A stretch of DNA of 64,000 nt from Saccoglossus kowalevskii. Its lineage: Eukaryota > Hemichordata > Enteropneusta > Harrimaniidae. Numbering within the stretch: the stretch's first letter is position 1; each line of letters opens with the position of its first letter. A model generated the notes under the pieces. It saw only the letters and a program-made list of their open reading frames with translations. It made no database searches and was not told the origin of the DNA. The translations under genes and the position numbers were made by a program. Below are positions 36,931-48,780 of the stretch, in pieces. The DNA is taken from positions 714,998 to 778,997 of the forward strand of contig NW_003137825.1 of the NCBI RefSeq assembly GCF_000003605.2. Direction: 5' to 3'.

Positions 36931-37727
36931 ATTTGACAATTTTGAACTGACTGGATTAGATATGTGTAACATGATATAGTTGTGTGAAGCTTTAATGTGA
37001 TCAGTCAAAGAATGTCAAAGATATGGCTCTAGAACATCATTGATTAAAACAAAATAGTAGCCAGTCAGCCATTTTGAATCTGATATGAAAAAATATGACG
37101 TGCATCAAGGTCCCATTAGGTTCAATGTATGTATCATTATTTTCACTACCATATACCCTCCTTAAAGAAAACCAAGTAACACATGTTTGTTAGTCTGTCT
37201 GACTGTCCAATCAAGCATGTCTACCATGGAATGTTTACTCAATACATTATTGGTATACTTTGACAACATGGTACATGTATATATAGTAATTGTGTTGATC
37301 AAACTTGATGGAGAAATCAGATCTAGATTGAATACACATTTTACATACCTCGGCCGGCCACATGTATTTCAGTGCTATCAACTAAACCTGGTTACTGTCC
37401 GAAAAAATAAAGGAAAAGATGTCAATCCCAGGGATAGCACTAAAGAATTATTTACAATTGTTTTCCATTGTAATCTGTTAGGAAATTTGCTGTGAGATTA
37501 AAGGCTTATTCACCTTTCCCATATGTGTCATACGAATAGCACTCTGGCCAATAAATAGTGTGGCAACAGCTCATCTCAAAACTCAGTTGCTAGTGAATAG
37601 TCAGAAAATGTACTTTAAATATTTAATATTTTATATCACTGTGCAAAATTTAAATAGAACAGAAGATCACTGCACGGTATTCTAACATTTGATTATTGAA
37701 AGGCATATTGCAGGATGTCCCTGGGTC
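36931..37727. other. Non-coding, with fragment of another array family
   Basis: AGCCAGTCAGCCATTTTGAATC at about 37,060-37,085 matches the core of the arrays at 39.6-40.4 and 48.8-49.4 kb. Otherwise nothing recognised. Confidence 0.45.
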
Positions 37728-37731
37728 TTAA

Positions 37732-38030
37732 AGGGCGGTAGTCGTCGCGCCACGCGAGATGTATGGGTCGCATATAAACAAAGATGGCCGCTATGACTGT
37801 TGCGCATATCACCTACCGGTAGTACAAACTGAGAAGTTACCAAGCTTTAATTAGGTATTTTTTAGGTGATTGGAAGGTATCGAAAGAGTCACTGGCAATA
37901 ATAAGTGCAAGTGGCGCCCAGGTAAATTCTTAGACATGTGATTTCTATTAGAAGAGTGCATTAGATTATGAGAAAATCAATGTTTATCAACACTAAAGTC
38001 GCACATGTGCAGCACGACAACTATCGCCTT
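37732..38030. mobile_element. TTAA-flanked non-autonomous DNA transposon (299 bp)
   Basis: Left end AGGGCGGTAGTCGTCGCG and right end, reverse-complemented, AAGGCGATAGTTGTCGTG are inverted repeats differing mainly by transitions, as expected for decay at CpG. TTAA sits immediately outside both ends (37728-37731 and 38031-38034), the target-site duplication used by piggyBac and Kolobok superfamilies. The interior has no coding capacity. Related ends occur at 34.95 and 39.53 kb. Confidence 0.75.
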
Positions 38031-38042
38031 TTAAAGTTGGAC

Positions 38043-38315
38043 ACTTTATTAGGTTCTTGAGACTATTATTATGTGAAGTATTTGATAGTCTGGATCTGTA
38101 TGAATTGTGGGAAATGTACAATGAACATTCAAAATTCATTTGAGCTTCCCATCGCTTGTCTGTTTTTTTTCTAAAGTTTGAGTTCTAGTGTGCGTGGATT
38201 CAGAGATTCAATTTTGTTTCAAATTACTGTAGACTGCATGCAGTCATTTGAATCCTGCACACAAATTCAGACTATAATATATGTCATATATAATAGTCTT
38301 GAAACCTAATAAAGT
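38043..38315. mobile_element. Foldback/MITE-like inverted repeat (273 bp)
   Basis: ACTTTATTAGGTTCTTGAG at the left and, reverse-complemented, ACTTTATTAGGTTTCAAG at the right, continuing through ACTATTAT, make inverted arms of about 30 bp with few mismatches. It lies directly beside the TTAA element. TTAA also occurs at 38342-38345 outside the right arm, so the true ends may be slightly further out (AGTTGGACAC...GTGTGACT). Confidence 0.55.
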
Positions 38316-38345
38316 TCTATGAATGCTCTCAGAGTGTGACTTTAA

Positions 38346-39527
38346 AAGTGCCAAATAATCTTTATTGTCTATGTTATTTGTATTATGGTTAAAAACTTAA
38401 AAGTCTATTGGCTTCATTCATATATTACAATGATGTTTCTTCCTAGGTTATTATTCAGCTTATTAGAGTGGATATAACTACGTACCAGTAACTGAATTTG
38501 ACAATTACTTTGTATGAAAATGTACACTTAAAAATGGGATATTGCATAGTACTGCATAGATTGGCTTTCAACGAATATACTAGCATTGTGATATTTATGT
38601 TAATTGTTTCACATATTCACGGTTACTGATTTTAATCTTCAACAAACAAAAATTGTCCTTGAATGGACATGAAACATATAACTTAATTACTGTGGCTGGT
38701 ATAAAAGAATCCTGACTCACCCATTTTACCATTGTTACATTAAACAATTAATATAAACAAGCTTTGTCCCCATAGATAACTAACTGTAAGCCATTACCTG
38801 GCTGGCACATGTATTATCTAGTTCAAGAAGTATTCATTCACACTGTAAATATCAAAGAAACACACTTCAATTGAAATAAAAATGTATTACCATCACCATA
38901 TATGGTAAATAACCAACCATATTTACCCAATTAGAAGTACATCTCCAATAGAAGTGCTAATCATTAAAATAGGAATATTTTGACCATACATACACCTTTG
39001 TCATTTATGTATTTAGTGAACAGAATACAGGAAAAATATAATCCTTTTTGTATGAAGAATGGAGAATGAAGAGCAATAAGTTATTGCATTAAATATTCCT
39101 CTTGAGTTATCAAGTGTAGGAAACATGTAAAGTTAGAACATAAACAGCATTTGTTAAAACAAAATGGCCACCAGTTGATCATTCTGAACTAGATCTGAAA
39201 AAATACAAAATGTATGTATCAAATTAGAACAAAAACTGTCCATGCACAACTGAGATCCAGTTCTGATATGGTATGGTTTGATGCACTTTTATATGACAAT
39301 GTTTGTTATCCAGCTAACTTGAATCACAATGTCGAATGAATGCATGTGCATATGTGCAAAATGATGTATAGATAAATAATGGGTAAAAATTACATTTCAG
39401 ACTCTCAAAAAATGGTGCATCACACTTGAGAACAAGAGAGAGATTATTTAAACTCCCTGCTTAGAAAGACATTGAAAATGACACAGTCCCCATTAAATTT
39501 TTGAAAGTTCTCTTTGTGCTTGTCATA
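38346..39527. other. Non-coding with MITE fragment
   Basis: A diverged CTATTAG-family fragment lies at about 38,930-39,015 (AATTAGAAGTACATCTCC, ATTTTGACCATACATACACC). A fragment of the GCCAGT array type lies near 39,165-39,190. Nothing else recognised. Confidence 0.45.
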
Positions 39528-40385
39528 TTAAAGCGGAGGGGTTGTCGTGAGCGTGTCCTTGAAACTTGAGTTCCAAGTGGCGTATACAACAGATTGTTTA
39601 TTTACATCAAAACATGTGTTCCGTGTAGTAGTAATATGGCCAAAAATAAAAATAGCCGTTATTCGTCCATCTTTGATCTGATTATGAAACACACTGATAT
39701 GTATGATGTATGTGCCAAATACGAATGAAAATGGTACATAAATTGTGGAAATATAGTAGTAAGGCCAAAAAGTCAGATGGCTGTCAATCGACCATCCTTG
39801 ACCAGATTTTGAAACAAATTGTCATGGACATGCATCCTAACATGTATAATCTATGTACCAGGTTTGAATGACAACTGACAAAGCATGTCCAAAATATAAC
39901 ATTTTCAAAAAACAAGATGGCTGCCAGTCGACCATTTTGAATCGAATCGCTAAACCACTGCATGTGCATATGTCCTACATAAGGTACTAGGCACATGCAA
40001 AGAATGAACGGAATCGGTCCACAGGATTCTGAAATATGACTCTGGACAGACTGACGCACAGACGAACGGACACCCGGCGGACGGACAAACAGACTCAGGA
40101 ACTCACGGACGGTTGGGGACATGTATCCTAGCATGTATGATCTATGTACTAAATTTGAATGAAAACTGACAAAGCATGTGCAAAATACAACATTTTCAAA
40201 AAACAAGATGGCTGCCAGTCAGCCATTTTGAATCGAATCGCTAAACCACTGCATGTGCATATGTCCCACATAAATGAACGGAATCGGTCCAAGGGATTCT
40301 GAGATATGGCTCCGAACGGACGCACAGACGGAGACCGAATTATAAGTCCCCATTTTCGGACTTCGTCTTAACGGAGACTAATAAT
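39528..40385. mobile_element. Tandem-array element, 301-bp long unit, with terminal hairpin
   Basis: Starts at TTAA followed by AGCGGAGGGGTTGTCGTGAG, resembling the TTAA-family end. Units with the core AAGATGGCTGCCAGTCGACC recur. The best pair (GGACATGCATCCTAACATG at 39816 and GGACATGTATCCTAGCATG at 40117) is 301 bp apart and highly similar. ACGGACACCCGGCGGACGG-type tracts follow units. The right end folds as AAGTCC-N8-GGACTT (about 40,346-40,365). The minus-strand open frame at 39784-40206 is repeat-derived and itself internally repeated. Architecture parallels the 34-kb and 47-kb elements though the sequence differs. Confidence 0.65.
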
Positions 40386-42008
40386 GCAACAATCTTTCAT
40401 GATGAGTGAAATGCACCATGGGAATACAATCTGATTAAAATAAGATCCTAGTTTGGGATTTGTTCAATGTTTTCTTACATATATAATTATTAATAATTAT
40501 TTATTTTTATATACTTTATTTTATTTTAGTTTAGTTTAAAAAGTTTTTTGTAATCGTGAAAGCAGCATGTGGCACAGCATTAGTTGAAGTATTACACAAT
40601 AAGTAATAATAATAAAAAAAATAATAAAAAATAAAGCACTAATAGATTTTAATCATGCATGGGACTATAGCATGAGAATGCTATAGGGCTTCATTAATAA
40701 AGGAATGATTATGCCAAGATCATTGAATCATTTTTACTTTTTTATGGTGCAATCTAACATCATTATAATGGCACTGACTTTCCCTTCAAAAAGGAAGATG
40801 TCATAAATAAAATGTGGGGGTTGAATGGATTCCACTTCTTACCATTAATGATAAATGTAACTTGGATTTAGATAAAACTACTGTAAACTTCTTAAATTGT
40901 TGTGCTAGAGATTTCATGATTTGAGGATTTTATGGCAAAAAATAATTGACACTTTGTGTTGTAGATCCTCAAAGAAATTTTAACTGCTACAAAATATTGA
41001 TCATTTCACGAAAAATTTGTATTTCACAAAATTCAAGTGGTTTACAGTATTTATGACAGATTCTTTCTCAGGAACATTAATGCTATAATCAATTCATGTT
41101 TAGTAAGCACAGGAAACAATTTACGCCACTTAGAATGGAGAATGTAAGTCATCACTATGCTACATTAAGCATAATCACAGATCAAGCCTAAAAATAATTA
41201 AGTTTAATTAACTTTTTGGCAATGAATTCTTCAGAGCTATCAGAAATTCATGCAGATGGTAAGGAGAGAGAGAGTAGTGTACGCCCTGAAAAGCTGGACT
41301 AGTTAAAATAGGGATAATATTACAAGTCAGTGTATTTGTTTACACTTGTAATAGTACAGTGATGATAACTTAGTGCTAGTAGTGCTCCTTATCTTAGCGA
41401 CAATTTAAACACGAGAAACTCAAAACAGGGAAAAGTAGCCACCGGAATCTTGACAGGAAGTCATTTTTTTTTATATAAGATGTGGGCTGTCAGCTAGATG
41501 ATTTGTAAACTGGAACAGGAAACCAGTTTAGTAACTTAAATCTGATTGAAACCTGAGTATGTATCGAAAAGTCCAAAGTGGAGTACAGGAAATACTAGTG
41601 TAGTTGATATTAAGCATTTCAACTATTTTTGTTTTGTACTTTTGCTATACTGCACTTTCTACTGTGTGTTGTACAATAATTTGAATTGAATTCATGCAAT
41701 CTTTGTGTGTTTTTTGTATTAAAACAAAAATATGAAATGATATTAATCATATTGTTATATAAACATGTCAATCCCTGCTATCAGATGTTCTGGGAAGATG
41801 CGTAATATTTAATGGGATGATGACACAAGTTTGGCAAGTTGGGATAGTGCTTGCTCAGAGTTCAAAATTCATTACTTCTTTGAACTCTTCCTGCACCCAA
41901 AATGTTATTTATTTATTTATTTATTTATTTATAATGTCTTTGTTTATTTTAGAACAGATAAGATAGTTTTATTGACTACAGGTCTAAATCAAAACTTTTA
42001 ATAAGAAT
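40386..42008. other. Non-coding, with (TTTA)n microsatellite
   Basis: AT-rich low-complexity DNA around 40,480-40,640. A (TTTA)n run of about seven units lies at 41,905-41,932. No gene recognised. Confidence 0.5.
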
Positions 42009-42059
42009 ATGAAAAAAAACTATGCAGGTATAACGTCAGTTCTACTTCTAGTTACCAGT

Positions 42060-42370
42060 ACATCACGTAATGAACGTTATTTTTCACAAAATCGCCTAAT
42101 CCTCGGGCGGAGCTACGTCACAAGACGTTCCACATTGCTAAGACGCACACCACTGTACATGCATTTCTATGGGCTCTTTTCGAGAAAACAACACAAACTC
42201 AACTTTGAAGTAATCCTAAACAATCAAATTTATATACGTTACACACGTAGGGCTAATCTTGTTACCCTGTACAGGGGAGTCTCAACAATCATCCCAAAGT
42301 ACCGTTTTCTGCGAGTTTTTGGTCTTTGTTTTCACCGCCAGGGTTGCCAAGCGGTGAAAATGCCTGGATG
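42060..42370. promoter_or_regulatory. Isolated CpG-rich patch with CRE-like site
   Basis: CpG dinucleotides are conspicuously dense here compared with surrounding tens of kilobases. The patch includes GCTACGTCACAAGACG (CRE-like TACGTCA), TCGGGCGGAGC and GTTACACACGTAGGGC. A 134-codon open frame on the plus strand (42009-42413) and a 60-codon one on the minus strand with a hydrophobic leader-like N terminus overlap it. I recognise neither product. It could be a promoter/first exon of an unseen gene or a young mobile element. No terminal repeats were found. Confidence 0.3.
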
Positions 42371-42413
42371 TCTGCCCCGAGGATACAAACAAAACAAAAA
42401 CATGCAGCAATAA

Positions 42414-43900
42414 ACTTTTTATTTGGCATTTTTACAACAGCAATAGTTGCAGTGGTTTTCAAACATTTCATTCTCAGGACTGATGAATGCTCTCCATTAT
42501 CAACAAAGTGATAAGAACATTAGAATCAAATTGTTTACAATATTTGTTCCTACAGATGTTGAAATCGTTGGTTAAATGGCAGTGGTTCAATGTTCAATGT
42601 GGGGTTGCATATATGACACATTGTTAATCACACAACATGATGAAAAAAATCCACATTCTTTGAAACTTATAAACAGAGAAATTAATAGAAAGTTGCAAAT
42701 ATTTGCGTTTAAATTTGGGAGGGGTGAATCCAGCTGTGAATTCTGTAGCCAAAACAGTGACAATAAATGTCAGGAAAAGAGGTTATGAGGTTATATCCAA
42801 AAAGTGAAGGGAGCTCGGATGACAGTGGAGGAAACAGTGAAGACATGGAAACAACCAGCAATGTGGGGAGTCTTGTATTTTATCCCATATTAGGAACATA
42901 GAGGAGGGGGAACACAGGATATTCAAGGGACAAATTCCAAATCAGGGTAGGGGGCATGAGGAGGACAGAATATTTTGAGCTGAGTAATCCACATTACCTT
43001 TCACAAAATAGCCCTGCAAAATTGCTTCCATATTTTGTCAAAAAAATGTATCAAGACCTGTTGACAAAGAGAAAACAATTTGATCCAAAGTTAAAAAAAA
43101 CAATAAATGAATAAAAGTTCACATACATACAAAATGTGCCAAAAAAAAAGAAGTATGAAATCTAAGGCAAAAAATTTGCTTTATTTGAATGTTAAATCAT
43201 TAATCACATTGCTAACAACATATAGAATAAGTGAATACTTGGAAATTTGGAATTTACATATGATTGTTGTGTTTGGCTGCTTGAAACATTACTTGCATAG
43301 TTACCAGAGACAAACCATTATTTCAAACGGAGGGGAAGTAGGCTTGATTTTATCAAAGACTTATCTAGCTAATTTTAATATCATACATAAATATTCATAT
43401 AAATTCATTTAGCCTATTTATATAGCTCTATGAAATTATTATTACTTTAATTAAGTGATTGTTTTTTGATAATACAATGTAGTAAGATTGTAGTGAATAC
43501 AATACAAAAAATACAATAGAGTACCAGGGTACTATGGAATGAAGAAAACAAAATACAATAACAATACTAGAATAACAATGCAATGAACTACAATGAACAG
43601 ACAAAATTACAATAGTTGTGTAACACTAAAGATGCTGCAAAACCAATATTCTATAATATTACAGATTTTAATACATATAATTGCTGCCATTTTTCTAGTA
43701 TTTCTAAATTTGTTTCTATGGAAACAGCACAGATTTTTCTCATGGTTCTAGTAAATGCCTCAATACTTTTATTTGAAACTAGCTAAAGGCATAGAACTGA
43801 TCATGTAGAACTAGCCTTCGTGAAAAAATTTGGTAACATACTTTGTAGCGTCTCTCATTAAGCGTCAACTACTAATTTAATCACCATACTATATATGTGA
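42414..43900. other. Non-coding, nothing recognised
   Basis: AT-rich, with low-complexity ACAATA-rich sequence at about 43,490-43,610. Short open frames (for example 42576-42788 and 43107-43412, plus strand) show no recognisable domain. Confidence 0.45.
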
Positions 43901-44900
43901 AGTCAAATCTCTCTGGCAGCATAAATATTTTAAATCAGCTGCCTTTTTCAAAGAATAGTCAGCTCTCTTAAAAGTTCACAGTGCAGATCAAAGCTGCATT
44001 ATTAGTGAATGCAGTTTTGTCAAGGTTGGTCGGTTGAGCAAAAAAGAAAGATAGTGGGGGAGGGGCTCTACCTTGACAAATATATATAGGTATTGTCAGT
44101 TGGTTTTTAAAAAAGCATTAACTCACAGCTATATGTTTTTTTTTCTGTGGAGGTTCATGTCCTTGAATGTTTCACTTTTAGTTTAACTCTATAATTATAT
44201 TGCCTTTGATCTATCAAAAGTGCCGTATCTAACTGATTGAGGTACGGTACGTCTATATAAGCTATGTCTGTATGTACATGAAGTGGAACAATCTAGCAGT
44301 TATGTTAACTGGTTGGATCCCATTTATGTAAGTACCGGCTCATGTGTTTGGAAAAGATGGTATCTTGTAAGAGATGATGAATTGCCGTTGGTGATATACA
44401 TAGAGTCAATGTCAAGAATATCAAGAAAGATTTGTATAAACTCACAGACAGATGATCTGCTGTGTTTGAAAAGAATTCTGAACACCTAACAGAAACAACA
44501 CACACGAATGAAGGACACTTGTGTAATTATTAATTTGCTAAGGCATATGGCTATGCCTTGATCTGACGATTGTTCGTCATTAATATCCCAACCTAACAAT
44601 CCCCTATAAAGGACATTCAATATCTCCTAAAGGTTTAGTGTGCCGATATGAGCTATAATTTAAAATAGTGCGCATAATCAATCTCTCTCTCACGGTTTGT
44701 CATCGTAAATTGTCAAGCCTAGCCCTTCCAGCAAAGAATGGACAGTCTCTTTAAAGTTTACTGTGCTGATCAGAGCTGTAATTCAATGTTGTGTATATAA
44801 TTATGTTACTTCTCATGGTTTACCAACAGAGAACAGGGCGGATAGAGAGGGAGTGGTATGTGTCACATTTGATAAATTGTGATGCATTACAGTTACCCAG
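43901..44900. repeat. Degenerate dispersed/tandem repeats
   Basis: Three diverged copies of a block are visible: TCTCTTAAAAGTTCACAGTG (about 43,967), TCTCCTAAAGGTTTAGTGTG (about 44,611-44,643) and TCTCTTTAAAGTTTACTGTG (about 44,745). Each is followed by GATC...AGCTGYATTA-like sequence. A perfect 8-bp hairpin AAGGCATA-TGGC-TATGCCTT lies at 44540-44559. Family unknown. Confidence 0.45.
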
Positions 44901-45811
44901 GTTTTTAAAAACATGCATGAACTCAATACAATTAACATTTTAGTCCTGTTAAGGAACATTTTAGCCTACATGTAATCTATACCCTAGTGTTGATATTGCT
45001 ATCTCAATAACAGTTATATCACTGATGAAATGAAAACCCTCTAACTTACATTTTTGTATTATTGTACATTACCTCACCATCAATTTATTAAATATAAATA
45101 TAAGAAGAGAGGACACCAGCCAGCCTTCTTGATCTAACTCCCCGTCCCCAAAATTATAGTAATTTCATACAAATTACATTATATAAATTTAATTTAATCA
45201 TAAAATATCCAAGGGATAACAAAAGTAGGTATGGAGTTCATTCACAATTGTCAGTATACATTTTAATGACATTTACGATTAGTAAAATTTATGGACAATT
45301 TGATATGTTACAATCATGATAAGTAAATGGCCACCATGTCTTTCATTCTATTGTCACAGTCGTTACTGGCTTCAAAACTATTTTATGGGTAAACTTGACA
45401 ATTTATGTCATGATAAGCAGCCTAGTGTAAACCACTTGGAGTGCTGAGTGACAAAGCTCATTGGATTTCAATTCCAACACAATTGGTCTTGAACCAAACC
45501 ATTGACAGAACCAATTTATATCACAACACTACTGGTCAAGTATACTCCAAATGTCATAAATCATCATACTCAATATTATAACCTCTTAAACAGCTTCACA
45601 CCTAATATACAAAGGCAATGTTTCAGCTTAAAGGGGAATACCATTATAAACTCTGGCAGGGGAGATGGTGTCCTGATTACTGGTAAAGACAGATGTATTC
45701 TACAAGCATTTTATGTCATCTTTAAATTTTGTCAGTTGTTTGCTCATGTAGATCTTTCCAAATGATCACTGCAGAGTAAATGACCTAAGGTAGATGCCTA
45801 CTAATAAATTT
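44901..45811. other. Non-coding, nothing recognised
   Basis: No exon or element supported. Confidence 0.5.
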
Positions 45812-46081
45812 AAAAACCCAGAATTTATTCATTTTGCAATATAAGGATATTAACCTAAAAAAAGTTGGGGGTCACCAGCCTTTTTTTCGAAAAATTGAAG
45901 GTTGTATTTTAGTGGAAAGTCGCCATTTTGACACGATTATAACACTTTTACCACAGGTTCCTATGGCAGAGATATTATGCAATATCTCAAAATCTAGCCG
46001 GGTGACATAGGCTGAAAAAATCATATATTGTTAATGATGGAGTACTTGTTATTCTGAATTATTTAAAAAATCTGGGTTTTA
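45812..46081. mobile_element. MITE-like inverted repeat (about 270 bp)
   Basis: Left end AAAAACCCAGAATTTATTCA pairs with the right end, which reads AAAACCCAGATTTTTTAAAT and on to ATTCA when reverse-complemented. No clear target duplication; the ends are AT-rich, so the call is tentative. Confidence 0.4.
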
Positions 46082-46504
46082 AAAAGTGTCAAAAAATACA
46101 ATTTTTCTTTAACAGTATGTTCTATGGAATTGTTCTAAAAATAGCAATTTTCAAGAAATATTAGGACACGTTTCTCAAAAAGCATAACTGTGAAACACAA
46201 AATAATGCTATTTCATTGTACCATAGGACATTAGCTTCATTATTGTACATAATAAACTAATTAACATTGTCATGCGATTTATGACCAATTTTGTCAAAAA
46301 TTATGACTAGGCTTCTTGTAACCTTAACCAATCAAAGAATATACCAGCATCATATTGCACACATGGAGTATGGCACTTTAAACCCGGTATTCTGAGTGGA
46401 TGTTCAAAATTATGAGATATGAATGAGACTCCATATGGTAATTGTTCACATCTATGTGTGCAGCCCTCACACTAAAACAAAATCGCAGTAGTAAAATTAA
46501 AGTG
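46082..46504. other. Non-coding, nothing recognised
   Basis: AT-rich sequence without supported features. Confidence 0.5.
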
Positions 46505-48022
46505 AAATACAAATCAAAGAAAGCTTAGAAAGAACTCACGTGTGCTGAGAGTTTTGGAGACACATTAAAAATTAATTCAAAATTACTTACACTTGAGATA
46601 TTGATGGAATAGCTGAAAACTAATTATGCAAATAAGGTAACTAATATGAACAGATTTAAGTGTAAAACTAATAAGGTCTGCACAATGTACCAAGTTTCAT
46701 TGAAATGTGATTAGAACCAAAAAAATATTAGTTATTATGCTAATTAGAGAATTAATATGAACAGATTTTAACCCAAAATTAATCAGGCTGTCTATTGTCC
46801 TAGAGCATTTATGGACCAAGTTTTATTCAAATCTGATGATCAATACTTGAGATATCAGTATTAATTAATTATGTTAATTAGGTGATTAAGAAGCATAAAT
46901 ATTTACCAAAAACTAATATGGTGCATAGTCTTAGGTTCATTGAAATGTGATGGGTACTATTTAAAAGTTTCATTGAAATCCAATGAGTGGTTTTTAGACA
47001 TCAGTGCAACAGCCATAGAACAGACAAAAATTAACTAATTATGCAAATTAGGTAATTAATAGGCACAATTATTTATCCCAAAATTAATCAGGTCTCTGCA
47101 TAGTCCTAGAATATCTATGTCACAAGTCTCATTGAAATGTGATGATTAGTACTTGAGATATCAGGTGAAAAGCTGAAAATTAACTAATTATGCTAATAAG
47201 ATGATTAATATGCACAAATATTTACCCAACAACTAATTAGGTCTTCGCACAGTATTCAAGTAACTATGTACCAAGTTTCATTGAAACATGATCATTACTA
47301 CTCGAAATATCAAAAGCTGAAAATTAATTAATTATGCAAATTAGGTAATTAATATGTACTGATATTACCCTAAAAACTATCAAGTCTGTGCAGTGTCATA
47401 TTTATTGAAATGTTATGATTAGTACTTGAGATATCAGTGGAAAAGCCGAAAATTGATTAATCATTATGTAAATTAGGTAAATAATAATATTAACAGATTT
47501 TTACCCAAAACTAATCAAATCTGTGCATTAGTTCAGAGCATCCATGTGCCAAGTTTCATTGAAATCCAATGAGTGGTTCTTCAAAAATCAGTGGAACAGT
47601 CATAGAACAGCTTAAAATCAGTTAATTATCATGCAAATTAGGTAATTAATATTCATAGATTTTTACCCAAAACTAATCAAATCTGCGCACTAGTTCAGAG
47701 CATCCATGTGCCACATTTCATCAAAATCCAATGAGTGGTTCTTTAGATATCAGTGGAATAGTCTTGGAACAGCTAAAAATCAGCTAAGTATCATGCAAAT
47801 TAGGTAATTAATATTCATAGATTTTTACCAAAACCTAATCAACTCTGCGCATTATTCCAGAGCATCTATGTACCAAGTTTCACCAAAATTTGATTAGTGG
47901 TTCTTGAGATAACGGTGGAACAAAAAAAGTGACATACATACATACCGGTACATACAGACATACAGACATACAGACAGGGTAACTGCAAAGACTTCCTTTT
48001 GTGCTTCGCACACGGGAGTCAA
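46505..48022. mobile_element. Large hairpin-ended tandem-array element, about 9-10 units (pearl/Helentron-like)
   Basis: Boundary ATCAAAGAAAGCTTAGAAAG at 46513 is shared with the 35.9-kb copy. About nine or ten degenerate units of roughly 120-160 bp follow, each with a core like ACCAAGTTTCATTGAAATC (46,688; 46,815; 47,271; 47,549; 47,871 and others) plus ATGCAAATTAGGTAATTAAT. The last units (47,490-47,900) are the most similar to each other, period about 161 bp. The right end has CATACAGACATACAGACAG repeats, then the hairpin GACTTCC...GTGC-TTC-GCAC...GGGAGTC. The left GAACTCACGTGTGCTGAG partly matches the complement of this right end. Non-coding. Confidence 0.75.
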
Positions 48023-48340
48023 AAAATTTTACTCAGAAGTAACAATAATTATAGCACTTATGCTAACCAGATTGGAGAGATAGTAGAAAATCTGTTCAAA
48101 TTATTGTTATCTGATAAATATATTTTTTTTTTTTAATTTTTCGAGTAGTAATTGTTTTTTTCCAAATGTACATTCCCAAAGTTTCTAATAGTCAACCCTT
48201 TACAGGGGCAATTTGAAAGTCAAACTTTAAACTTTTGAATTCCATATTTTTTTCATAATTTTTGGACCTAATAGACATAGTTACCCATAGGTTACAGGTC
48301 CTGATATACACAATTTTACAATGTAATACCTAATACCTAA
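48023..48340. other. Non-coding, nothing recognised
   Basis: AT-rich with poly(T) runs. Confidence 0.5.
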
Positions 48341-48495
48341 TAGTGTTATCTGTTTTAACATTTTATTGTATTTTTTATATCTGTATTTCTTGTTATTGTG
48401 TCGTTGTTGTTGTTTTTGATTATTGACCATGGTTAATGTATTCTCAATTCATTAATTTGAGTCAAATAAAATATACTATACTATACTATACTATA
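48341..48495 (+). repeat. Possible retroposon 3' tail ending in (ACTAT)n
   Basis: GAGTCAAATAAAATATACTA leads into about five ACTAT units (48473-48495). A 3' end made of AATAAAA followed by short tandem repeats is typical of SINE or CR1-like LINE tails. No reverse-transcriptase or tRNA-like head was recognised upstream, so the element type is open. Confidence 0.4.
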
Positions 48496-48780
48496 ACATT
48501 TAGTACAACAAACCATTGAAAATGTCACAGCCCCTCTGTTCTTGCACATTAATACATGACAAATGATCAAGTGTATGAACCAGTTCTACGCTAAACTAAT
48601 ATCTTGAAACACCAGACAAATTAATGTGCGAGTCTCTGATGTCTATGTTGGAGTATGTAAAACATATATCACAATTCCAAATTATTGTGCATTGTGGAAT
48701 AGTTATGCCAGATTGCGAGAGCAGACATGCTTTATGATTGGCAGAGTTGTGTTTGATTTGGTCATCTTTCCCACAATGCA
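48496..48780. other. Non-coding, nothing recognised
   Basis: No feature supported. Confidence 0.5.

Noticed and set aside
39784-40206. 140-codon minus-strand frame with duplicated segments
   Set aside because: Produced by the 301-bp array unit; no recognisable protein.
42576-42788. Frame beginning with a Cys-X4-Cys pattern reminiscent of a THAP finger start
   Set aside because: The downstream Cys-His pair, and the conserved Trp and Phe of a THAP domain, are not in place; treated as chance.
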